DNA of 64,000 nt, taken from assembly GCF_041261205.1 (NCBI RefSeq), contig NZ_JBGCCH010000026.1, positions 1-64,000 on the forward strand. Reading direction: 5' to 3'. Both the position numbers and the translations under genes were made by a program. The notes below the pieces were generated by a model. The model was given only the letters and a program-made list of their open reading frames with translations. It was not told where the DNA came from and did not search any database. Source of the stretch: Catenulispora sp. MAP5-51. Its GTDB lineage: Bacteria > Actinomycetota > Actinomycetes > Streptomycetales > Catenulisporaceae. Shown here piece by piece: positions 51,852-59,600 of the stretch; positions within the stretch are counted from its first letter, which is position 1, and each line of letters begins with the position of its first letter.

Positions 51852-53030
51852 TCAGCCGAACGCCGCCTGCACGACCACCCCGAGGTCGGGGATGCGGGTG
51901 CCCGCGGGATCGAGCAGTTCGGTGGCGGCGTCGCGGACCGACATGTCCTTGGCGGCCATCAAAGCGGCGATCCTACCGGCCACGACGGGCGCGGCGAAGC
52001 TGGTGCCGCTCCACTTCGCGTAGCCGTGGAAGTCCTTGCCCTCCTCGCTGCCGTGGGTCAGGAAGGCGCTCTTCAACTTCACGCCCGGCGCTGCGGCGTC
52101 CACCCACCAGCCGTAGTTGGAGAACGACGCCCGCTCCGGCTCGCCGGAGGACGTCTGCGTCAGAGCCCCGACGGCGCAGACCTCCTTCAGGGCGGCGGGC
52201 CAGTAGGGCCGGTCGGAGTCGAAGTTTCCGGCGGCGGCCACGATCAGGGTGCGCTGGCCCAGCCGGGACATCGCGTCGCAGAGCACCGGCGAGGGCCGGT
52301 CGTCGAAGGTGTAGCAGCCCAGCGACAGGTTCAGGATGTCCAGGTGGTCGCCCTCGGCCCGGGTCTGCTTCTCGATCCGGTCCAGGCCGTTGAGCAGCTC
52401 CACCTCGTCGGTGACGCCCGCCGGGCTCAGGACCCGCTCGAACCGCAGGTAGGCGCTCGGCGCCTCCTGCATGATCAGGCCGGCGATGAACGTGCCGTGT
52501 CCGGACTCGGACTCCAGGTCGTGGTCCAGGGCCTCGTTCAGCGCCTCGTGCTGGGCCTCGGTGCAGGCCAGGTACCAGGGCTGGCTCTGGAACCACGGAT
52601 GCGGGTCCACGCCGGTGTCCAGGATCCCGACCGTGACCGGCCGTGCGCCGTCCCCGCCGACGGTCGGGACGGGCATGTCCCCGGCCGGGGCCGGACGGCC
52701 GTGGGGACCGCCGCCCCAGTTCGGAGCCCCGCTGAGCACATGGTTCGGCGTCACACTCCACCGCCGGTGGGCCTTGGCCCCGCCGCGCAGCGTGTGGGTC
52801 AGGTCGGCGGCGTCGGTGCCGGCCACCAGCCGCAGCCGCGTCACCCCCGGCGCGGCCGAGTCCTCCCGGGAGTCGACCCACCGGCGAGCCTTGTCGTGCA
52901 CCTCGTCCGCGTGCGCGTCGAGCACCAGCAGCTCGTCGCGCTTGATCAGCGTCTCGGTGGCGCCGTCGACGTGGACGACGTCCGGGTGTGTCTCCAAAAT
53001 CCGGGCCAGCCAGGCCGCGTGGTCCGTCAT
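51852..53030 (-). CDS. cytoplasmic S8 (subtilisin-like) serine peptidase
   Basis: A 392-residue subtilase with all three catalytic residues: Asp in GILDTGVDPHP (about 137), His in GHGTFIAGL (about 178) and Ser in SGTSFAAPVVAGR (about 343). There is no signal peptide or inhibitor I9 propeptide pattern, so it works inside the cell. An N-terminal helical region of about 100 residues may gate it. It is the first gene of an operon with the ECF sigma factor. GGGAGG precedes the ATG closely. A G-rich upstream tract may influence expression. Confidence 0.9.
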   Translation of the reverse strand: MTDHAAWLARILETHPDVVHVDGATETLIKRDELLVLDAHADEVHDKARRWVDSREDSAAPGVTRLRLVAGTDAADLTHTLRGGAKAHRRWSVTPNHVLSGAPNWGGGPHGRPAPAGDMPVPTVGGDGARPVTVGILDTGVDPHPWFQSQPWYLACTEAQHEALNEALDHDLESESGHGTFIAGLIMQEAPSAYLRFERVLSPAGVTDEVELLNGLDRIEKQTRAEGDHLDILNLSLGCYTFDDRPSPVLCDAMSRLGQRTLIVAAAGNFDSDRPYWPAALKEVCAVGALTQTSSGEPERASFSNYGWWVDAAAPGVKLKSAFLTHGSEEGKDFHGYAKWSGTSFAAPVVAGRIAALMAAKDMSVRDAATELLDPAGTRIPDLGVVVQAAFG

Positions 53031-53536
53031 GGTTCCCTCCCTGTGAACAACCTAGTCAGCACTTATGCTGCCCTGCCAATAGCCGCAGGCGGAACTGGAC
53101 CCCCGTCCCAGTCCCGCCTCCGGTCCCCCCAGGCGGCCGCGTTCCCCCACAGACCGTTGCCGCCGGTCTTGCTCCCCCGTGTTCCCCGATCCCCCCAGCT
53201 CCCCCGGTTCCTCAGTTCCCCCCGAGTCCCCGTGGTCCCCGTGTTGTTTCCCCCAGGTGTCGCACTCCGCCCGCGGAGTCCCCCTCTTACCTCGGTGGCG
53301 GTGGTGTGCCGCACCCACCCCCCGGCGTCACGGCACACCACCCTTTCCACCCGGCCTGGCCGGCGGCGCGTCCCCCCTAGAGACACACACCGACTGGACC
53401 ACGCCCGCGGGCCCCCCGACCCGCTCACTTACAAGAGCACCCCAAACGCTCCCTGATACATGGCGCCCAAAGTTTTTTCTGGGAAGTTTTTCGGGCTCTC
53501 CTCAGCGCTGTCACAGCGGCCGGATAGGTTCCTCTT
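53031..53536 (-). other. intergenic region with dense G-quadruplex-prone tract
   Basis: 506 bp without a supportable gene. Between 53125 and 53254 the minus strand has ten runs of four to six guanines separated mostly by 2-12 nt. This strand is the non-template strand upstream of the S8/sigma operon. Short open frames here only reflect the repeat composition. The leaderless promoter of ung (TAGGTT, 53525-53530) is at the right end. Confidence 0.6.
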
Positions 53537-54214
53537 ATGCGTGAACTCATCCCCGCCTCCTGGGCGCCGGTGCTGGCTGCCGAGACCGAGCAGCCGTACT
53601 TCGCCGACCTGGAGGCTTTCCTTAAGACCGAGCGTGCCGAGTACCAGGTGTTCCCGCCTGAGGACGAGGTGTTCGCGGCGTTGGAGGCCACGCCGTACCA
53701 GGACGTCAAGGTGGTGCTGATCGGGCAGGACCCGTACCACGACGACGGCCAGGCGCACGGCATGTGCTTCTCGGTGCGCCCCGGCGTGCGCATCCCGCCG
53801 TCGCTGCGGAACATGTACAAGGAGCTGGAGACGGACCTGGGCGTCCCGCCGGTCAAGCACGGCTACCTGAAGGCCTGGGCCGACCAGGGCGTGCTGCTGC
53901 TCAACACGGTGCTCACCGTGCGCGCGCACGAGCCGGCCTCGCACAAGGACCGCGGCTGGGAGAAGTTCACCGACGCCGTCATCAAGGATGTCTCGGCGCG
54001 GGAGAAGCCGGTGGTGTTCGTGCTCTGGGGCGCGCACGCCAAGAAGAAGCGGAAGCTGATCGACACCTCGCGGCACGTGATCGTCGAGGGCGCGCACCCC
54101 TCGCCGCTGTCGGCGAAGCTGTTCTTCGGCTCCAAGCCGTTCTCGGCGGTGAACGAGGCGCTGGTCGGCTTCGGGCAGGAGCCGATCGACTGGCAGCTGC
54201 CTGAGACGGTCTGA
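53537..54214 (+). CDS. ung: uracil-DNA glycosylase (family 1)
   Basis: A 225-residue enzyme that removes uracil from DNA to start base-excision repair. The catalytic water-activating loop GQDPYHDDGQAHG, the LLLNTVLTVRAHEPASH segment and the minor-groove HPSPLSA loop are all intact. TAGGTT ends 6 nt before the ATG and there is no Shine-Dalgarno, so translation is leaderless. Confidence 0.96.
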   Translation: MRELIPASWAPVLAAETEQPYFADLEAFLKTERAEYQVFPPEDEVFAALEATPYQDVKVVLIGQDPYHDDGQAHGMCFSVRPGVRIPPSLRNMYKELETDLGVPPVKHGYLKAWADQGVLLLNTVLTVRAHEPASHKDRGWEKFTDAVIKDVSAREKPVVFVLWGAHAKKKRKLIDTSRHVIVEGAHPSPLSAKLFFGSKPFSAVNEALVGFGQEPIDWQLPETV

Positions 54215-54241
54215 GAGTTCTCGCTATAGCGTTCGCAGACA

Positions 54242-54276
54242 AGTCGGCCCGGCGGATCCGATCCGCCGGGCCGACT
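54242..54276 (+). terminator. 16-bp perfect hairpin after ung
   Basis: 54242-54257 pairs perfectly with 54261-54276 with a 3-nt loop, followed by ctgttctctgtt. It probably ends ung transcripts and blocks the convergent ABC gene. Confidence 0.85.
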
Positions 54277-54294
54277 CTGTTCTCTGTTATATGA

Positions 54295-54336
54295 GGACTC
54301 CTATATAGCGAGTCCTATATAGGGACTCCTATATAG
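54295..54336. repeat. three 14-bp A/T-rich tandem repeats
   Basis: GGACTCCTATATAG, CGAGTCCTATATAG and GGACTCCTATATAG stand head to tail. Each contains the palindrome CTATATAG, and the junction GAGTCC-TATATAG-GGACTC is a near-perfect inverted repeat. The stop codon of the ABC exporter is in the last copy. Confidence 0.88.
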
Positions 54337-57300
54337 CGGCGCCCGCAGTCTCCGTCTCCCGCTCGCCGTCCTCATGCCCGGCGGCGAACGCCTCCCACAG
54401 CTCCGCGTACGTCCCGCCGGCCTCCACCAGCTGCGCGTGCGTCCCGTCCTCCACGATCCGCCCGCCGTCCATCACCAGGATCCGGTCGGCGCGCGCCGCC
54501 GTGGTCAGCCGGTGCGCGACCACCAGCGTGGTCCGGGTGCGCCCGGTGACGCCGTGGTCGGCGTCGCGGGCCAGCTCGGCGCGCGTCACCGCGGCCTCGG
54601 TGGCCAGGTCCAGGGCCGAGGTCGCCTCGTCCAGGATCAGCACGTCCGGGTCGGCCAGCTCCGCGCGGGCCAGCGCGAGCAGCTGCCGCTGCCCGGCCGA
54701 CAGGTTCCGGCCGCGCTCGGCCACCCGGGAGTGGAACCCCTCGGGCAGCGACGCGATCATCTCCTCGGCGCCGACCGCGCGGGCCGCCGCCTCGATCTCG
54801 CGCGGCGGGGCGTCCGGACGGGCGTAGGCGATGGCCTCGGCGACGGTCCCGTCGAACAGGTACGCCTCCTGCGGGACCACGCCGAGCCGGTGCCGCCAGT
54901 CGGTCAGCGGGAACTCGCGCAGGTCGCGCTCGCCGGCCGTCACGGCGCCGCCGGTCGGGTCGTAGAAGCGGGCGACCATCTTCACGAAGGTCGACTTGCC
55001 CGCTCCGGTCTGCCCGACCAGCGCCACCGTCTGCCCGGCCGGGATGCGCACGCTGACGCCCTCCAGCGCCGGCCGCGTGTCCGGGCCGTAGGCGAAGGTG
55101 ACGTCGTCGAACACGATCTCGCCGAGCTCCGCCGGGACCGGCACCGGCCGCGCCGGCTCCGGCGTGGAGGGCACGGTGCGCAGCAGGTCGCCGATCCGGC
55201 GCAGCCCGACCGCGGCCTGCTGGTAGCCGTCGAACACCTGCGAGAGCTGCTGCACCGGCGAGAACACCATGTCGATGTAGAGCAGGTAGGCGATCAGCGC
55301 GCCGGCGGTCAGCTCCCCGGAGTGCACCCGGGAGGCGCCGGCGGCCAGCACCAGCAGCCCGGCGATGTCGGCCAGGAACTGCACGAACGGGAAGTACGTG
55401 GCGATGTACTTCTGCGCGCGCAGCCGCGAGACGCGGAACTCGTCCGACAGCCCGGCGAACCGGGCCGCGTTCGTGCCCTCCCGCCGGAATGCCTGCGTCA
55501 CCCGCATACCCGCGACGTTCTCCTGCAGGTCGGCGTTGACCGCCGAGACCTTCTCGCGGGCCTCGGTGTAGGCCTTGCTGGACTTGGACCGGAACACCGC
55601 GGTCGCGATCAGCAGCGGCGGCAGGACGCTCAGCGCGATCAGCGCCATCTGCCAGTCGATCACCACCAGCGCCACCACGATGCCGACGAAGGACAGGACG
55701 CTGACGACCGCCTGCTGCAGACCGGTCTGCAGGAACGTGGACAGCGCGTCCACGTCGGTGGTCATCCGGGTCATGATCCGCCCCGAGAGCTCGCGCTCGT
55801 AGTAGTCCAGCCCCAGGCGCTGCAACTGCGCGAACACCTTCACCCGCAGCGCGTACAGCAGGCGCTCGCCGGTGCGGCCGGTGACCCGGGCCTGGCAGAC
55901 GTTGACCACGGTGTCCACGACCACGACGGCCAGCGCCGCGACCGAGACCCCGACGATGGCCGACAGCGAGCCGGCCAGGATGCCCCGGTCCACGCCGCCG
56001 CGGATCAGCGCCGGCAGCGCCAGCCCGGCCGCGGTGTCGGCGGCGACCAGCAGCAGGCCGAGCAGCAGCGCAAGGCGGAACGGACGCAGCAGCTTGCGCA
56101 GCGCGAAGCCGGGGTCGGCGGCCCGGGCCTGGCTCTGGGCGACGTGGGGGACGTCGGTGGCCGGCGGCAGCTTCGCCACCTTCTCCAGCAGCTCCGGGGT
56201 CGGGGGCATCGAGGCCAGGAAGCCGCCGAAGCCGCCGCCCCCGCCTCCGACGCCGCCCCGGCCGCCGCCTCCGCCGCCCATGCCGGGCAGCGCGCGGGTG
56301 CCGGAGCCCTTGGCCCCGGCCAGGCCGTCGCCGTCACCGTCGTCCTCGACCTCCGGCCACAGGCTCGGGGTGATGCCGTCGACCATGCCGTCGGTCAGGC
56401 CGTCGGTCAGGCCGTCGGTCTGAGCCTCGGCGCCGGCGGGCAGCGTGCTGATCGAGTCGGCGGCCTGCGGGCGCGCGCCGTTGCCGGCCGTCGCCTGCGT
56501 CAGGTCCCCGGCAGCCGCAGCTCGCGTCAGATCCCCGGCGTCGATGCCCTCCGCGTCGTCCCCCGGCCCGGACAGCAGCAGCCGGTACAGCGGGCAGCGC
56601 TCGGTGAGCTCCTCGTGCGTGCCGATGTCGACGACCCGGCCGCGGTCCAGTACCGCGATCCGGTCGGCCAGCGCCAGCGTGGAGCGGCGGTGCGCGATCA
56701 GCAGCGTGGTGCGTCCGGCCATGACCCGGCGCAGCGTGTCGTGGATCTCCGCCTCCACGCGGGCGTCCACCGCGGAGGTGGCGTCGTCCAGGATCAGCAC
56801 CCGGGGGTCGGTGATCAGCGCCCGGGCCAGGGCTATGCGCTGGCGCTGGCCGCCGGACAGGGTCAGGCCCTGCTCGCCGACCACGGTGTCGTAGCCCGCG
56901 GGCAGCTGCTCGACGAACTCGTCGGCCTCGGCCATCGCCGCCGCGGCCCGCACCTGCTCGTCGGTGGCGTCGGGGCGGCCGTAGGCGATGTTGGCGCGCA
57001 CGGAGTCGGAGAACAGGAAGCTGTCCTCCATCACCAGGCCGATCGCCGCGCGCAGGGACTCCAGGGTCACGTCGCGCACGTCCGCGCCGCCGACCCGCAC
57101 CACACCGGCCTGCACGTCGTAGAAGCGGGGGAGCAGCATCGACACCGTGGACTTGCCCGAGCCGGAGGTCCCCACCAGCGCCACCGTCTCCCCGGGGCGC
57201 ACCGCCAGGTCCAGCCCGCGCAGCACCGGCCGGGAGGCGACGTAGCCGAACACCGCGCCGTCGAACTCCACCCCGGAGGCCTGGCGCGGCAGCACCGCGG

Positions 57301-58519
57301 CGTCCGGCTTCTCGGTGACCTTCGGCTGGGAGTCGATGATCTCGAAGATGCGCTCCACGCTGGCCCGGGCCTGCTGCCCGATCGTCACCAGCGAGGACAG
57401 CATCCGCACCGGCCCGAGCATCTGCGCCAGGTAGGTGGAGAACGCCAGGAACGTGCCCAGCGTGATGGTCCCGCGCAGCGCCAGCCACCCGCCGAGGAAC
57501 AGCACCCCGACCTGCCCCAGCGCCGGGATCGCCATGATCGCCGGGTTGTACCGCGCCGAGAAGCGCACCGCGCGCAGCCGCGAGGCGAACAGCCGCTCGC
57601 CGGCCGCCTCGAGCTTGCCGAGCTCCTGCTCCTCCTGCCCGAAGCCCTTCACCACGCGCACCCCGCCGACCGCGGCGTCCACCACGCCGGCCAGCGCCGA
57701 AGCCTGCTGCTGCGCCTCCCACGTGGCCGGGTACAGCCGCTTGCGCGCGGCCACCGCCACCAGCCACAGCAGCGGCCCGGTCGCCACCGCGACCAGCGTC
57801 AGCAGCGGTGACAGGAACGCCATCACGCCGAGCGCGACGAAGAACAGCAGGAAGTTCCCGGTCAGCATCGGCAGCATGCCGAGCAGCCCCTGCACCATCG
57901 TGACGTCGGAGGTGGCCCGCGAGATCAGCTGCCCGGTCGCCAGCTCGTCCTGCCGCGCGCCGTCCAGCCGCGACAGCGCGCCGAAGATGCGGTTGCGCAG
58001 GTCGTACTGCACGTCCAGGGACAGCTTGCCGCCGACGTAGCGGCGCAGCCGGGTCCCGGCGAAGTTCAGGATCGCCAGCACCAGCGCCATGGCGGCCCAC
58101 GGGGCCAGCGGCGAGGTGCGGCTGATGACGACGTCGTCGATGATGTGGCGCTGGATCAGCGGCATGGCGGCGTTGGCGAGCATCGCCAGCAGCGAGCCGC
58201 CGAAGGCGATCAGGACGCTGCGGCGGTAGACCCAGCTGACCGCGAACAGGCGGCGCATCCAGGAGCTGGAGGGGTTGTCGGCCTTGGCGATCCGGCCGGG
58301 CTTGGCCGGCTCGGTGCCTGTGTGGTTCGTGCTGCTCGCGTTGTTCTTGTCGCTCGTGTGGTTCGTATTGCTCGTGCTGCTCGTGTGTTTCGTGCTGTTC
58401 GAGCTGCTCGTGTGGTTCGTGTTGCTCGTGTTCTCGATGTCGTTCGTCCTGTCATCACCGGCGTCATCGCCGGCCCTGATCCCGCGCGCGTCGCGGCGCT
58501 CGGCGTTCGTCACATCCAC
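54329..58519 (-). CDS. single-chain ABC exporter (two fused half-transporters)
   Basis: 1396 residues: an Asn/Thr/Ser/His-rich N-tail (about 1-75), membrane domain 1, NBD1 (VGTSGSGKST, LSGGQRQRIALARAL, VLILDDATSAVD), a Gly-rich linker of about 150 residues, membrane domain 2 and NBD2 (VGQTGAGKST, LSAGQRQLLALARAEL, VLILDEATSALD). NBD1 carries Asp where NBD2 has the catalytic Glu, the asymmetry of heterodimeric exporters such as TM287/288, here fused in one polypeptide. It should export lipids or drugs. The N-tail is coded by a tgctcgtgtggttcg-type microrepeat (58310-58445). A MarR gene lies 15 bp upstream in the same direction. Confidence 0.92.
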   Translation of the reverse strand: MDVTNAERRDARGIRAGDDAGDDRTNDIENTSNTNHTSSSNSTKHTSSTSNTNHTSDKNNASSTNHTGTEPAKPGRIAKADNPSSSWMRRLFAVSWVYRRSVLIAFGGSLLAMLANAAMPLIQRHIIDDVVISRTSPLAPWAAMALVLAILNFAGTRLRRYVGGKLSLDVQYDLRNRIFGALSRLDGARQDELATGQLISRATSDVTMVQGLLGMLPMLTGNFLLFFVALGVMAFLSPLLTLVAVATGPLLWLVAVAARKRLYPATWEAQQQASALAGVVDAAVGGVRVVKGFGQEEQELGKLEAAGERLFASRLRAVRFSARYNPAIMAIPALGQVGVLFLGGWLALRGTITLGTFLAFSTYLAQMLGPVRMLSSLVTIGQQARASVERIFEIIDSQPKVTEKPDAAVLPRQASGVEFDGAVFGYVASRPVLRGLDLAVRPGETVALVGTSGSGKSTVSMLLPRFYDVQAGVVRVGGADVRDVTLESLRAAIGLVMEDSFLFSDSVRANIAYGRPDATDEQVRAAAAMAEADEFVEQLPAGYDTVVGEQGLTLSGGQRQRIALARALITDPRVLILDDATSAVDARVEAEIHDTLRRVMAGRTTLLIAHRRSTLALADRIAVLDRGRVVDIGTHEELTERCPLYRLLLSGPGDDAEGIDAGDLTRAAAAGDLTQATAGNGARPQAADSISTLPAGAEAQTDGLTDGLTDGMVDGITPSLWPEVEDDGDGDGLAGAKGSGTRALPGMGGGGGGRGGVGGGGGGFGGFLASMPPTPELLEKVAKLPPATDVPHVAQSQARAADPGFALRKLLRPFRLALLLGLLLVAADTAAGLALPALIRGGVDRGILAGSLSAIVGVSVAALAVVVVDTVVNVCQARVTGRTGERLLYALRVKVFAQLQRLGLDYYERELSGRIMTRMTTDVDALSTFLQTGLQQAVVSVLSFVGIVVALVVIDWQMALIALSVLPPLLIATAVFRSKSSKAYTEAREKVSAVNADLQENVAGMRVTQAFRREGTNAARFAGLSDEFRVSRLRAQKYIATYFPFVQFLADIAGLLVLAAGASRVHSGELTAGALIAYLLYIDMVFSPVQQLSQVFDGYQQAAVGLRRIGDLLRTVPSTPEPARPVPVPAELGEIVFDDVTFAYGPDTRPALEGVSVRIPAGQTVALVGQTGAGKSTFVKMVARFYDPTGGAVTAGERDLREFPLTDWRHRLGVVPQEAYLFDGTVAEAIAYARPDAPPREIEAAARAVGAEEMIASLPEGFHSRVAERGRNLSAGQRQLLALARAELADPDVLILDEATSALDLATEAAVTRAELARDADHGVTGRTRTTLVVAHRLTTAARADRILVMDGGRIVEDGTHAQLVEAGGTYAELWEAFAAGHEDGERETETAGAAI

Positions 58520-58534
58520 CCCTAGTCGTCGTGC

Positions 58535-59023
58535 TTATTCGGCCTGCGCGGCCAGGTGCCGGGCCCGATGCTCGGCGAACCGCCGGTTCAGCGCCCCGTC
58601 CAGCGCGTCGAAGCTGTTCAGCAGCGCCTCCGCGCCGCCGTCCAGGTGTGCGGCCGCGTCGCCGAACAGCGGCGCCAACGCGGCGGCCAACTGCTCCTCG
58701 GCACTCCGTACAGCAGCCAGACCGGCCTCGGTAATCCGCACCCGCACCACCCGGCGGTCCCCGGGGTCGGCTTCCCGCTCCAGCAGCCCGGCGGCCACCA
58801 GGGCGTCGGCGGCGGCCGTCAGCGTGGGCTTGCGCACCGCGAGCTTGTCGGCCAGCCGTGCCGACCGCTCCCCGCCGCCGCGCACCATCGACAGCAGCTG
58901 GTACTGCGGCAGGGTCAAGCCGGTCTCCACCCGCTCCAGCGACCGCCGCAGGCGCACCAGCACCTGCACGGCGTCGACCACCCGCTCCGCGGGCAGCCCG
59001 GACAGTTGGTTCGACTCACTCAT
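58535..59023 (-). CDS. MarR family transcriptional regulator
   Basis: A 162-residue winged-helix regulator: LTLPQYQLLSMVRGGGERSARLADKL leads into the recognition helix RKPTLTAAADALVAAGLLEREADP and the wing DRRVVRVRITEAG. MarR repressors release DNA on binding phenolic or drug-like ligands. It forms an operon with the ABC exporter and probably represses it. The ATG at 59023 is leaderless: TTGACG-N17-GACCAT ends 6 nt upstream. Confidence 0.92.
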   Translation of the reverse strand: MSESNQLSGLPAERVVDAVQVLVRLRRSLERVETGLTLPQYQLLSMVRGGGERSARLADKLAVRKPTLTAAADALVAAGLLEREADPGDRRVVRVRITEAGLAAVRSAEEQLAAALAPLFGDAAAHLDGGAEALLNSFDALDGALNRRFAEHRARHLAAQAE

Positions 59024-59058
59024 GATTAGATGGTCGAACAATTAGGGGAGGACGTCAA
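59024..59058 (-). promoter_or_regulatory. promoter/operator of the MarR-ABC operon
   Basis: On the minus strand TTGACG (59058-59053), a 17-nt spacer and GACCAT (59035-59030) sit 6 nt before the ATG. The imperfect palindrome TTAGATGGTCGAACAATTAG (59026-59045 on the plus strand, 6 of 10 positions paired) overlaps spacer and -10, as expected for autorepression. Confidence 0.55.
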
Positions 59059-59108
59059 GTCGCGCCGTCCGGCGGTCGGGGCCGGACGCCGCGACGGCGG
59101 TACCGGAC

Positions 59109-59504
59109 TCAGCCGGCCTGCTTTTCGCCCAACGCGGTCAGCACTCGCGTGCGCAGCAGCTCGTACTCCTCACGGCACCGCCGCGGCCCCTCCGGCGGCC
59201 GGTGCACCACCTTGTCGTTGACGACGGTGGCGCCGTCGAGGAAGCGGAACTGGTCGGCCGTGAGGTCGACGTCGGTGCCGTCGGGCAGCCGGTTCCAGTA
59301 GTGGTTCCAGACCTTGGCGCCGTTCATGTGGACCTCGGCGTGGATCAGGTCCCCGCCCAACAGGTCCTGGACCACCAGCGCCGTCATGCTGCACTGGCTC
59401 CCCGAGGGGTTCTCCGGCCGCCACTCGTCCCGGCCGGCCGGATCGCAAGTGTCACGTCCCCAGGAGGCCTCGATCACCGGCCGCAGCGTCTCTATATTCA
59501 GCAT
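59109..59504 (-). CDS. YunG-like protein
   Basis: A 131-residue cytoplasmic protein resembling Bacillus YunG: an initial helix, ENPSGSQCSMTALVVQDLLGGDL and HYWNRLPDGTDVDLTADQF. The Cys following SQ and the later His/Asp recall a papain-like arrangement, but catalysis has not been shown for the family as far as I know. The ATG at 59504 has no clear Shine-Dalgarno; AAGCCT ends 6 nt upstream. Confidence 0.75.
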   Translation of the reverse strand: MLNIETLRPVIEASWGRDTCDPAGRDEWRPENPSGSQCSMTALVVQDLLGGDLIHAEVHMNGAKVWNHYWNRLPDGTDVDLTADQFRFLDGATVVNDKVVHRPPEGPRRCREEYELLRTRVLTALGEKQAG

Positions 59505-59600
59505 CCCGGGAGGCTTTCACAGGGGTCTGACACCTCGCGCACGGTCCCGCCGGAAGCGTCCGCTTCGGCATCAGCCATTTGAGGCGCTCCTCACCCATGT

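Noticed and set aside
53052-53428. Gly/Thr/Arg-repeat frames on the minus strand upstream of the S8 gene (collagen-like at first sight)
   Set aside because: Periodicity follows the G-runs rather than a Gly-x-x repeat and there is no start with a ribosome-binding site.
54374-57811. 1145-codon open frame antisense to the ABC exporter
   Set aside because: Low-complexity Arg/Gly/His product without recognisable folds; the exporter on the other strand has complete ATPase and membrane motifs.
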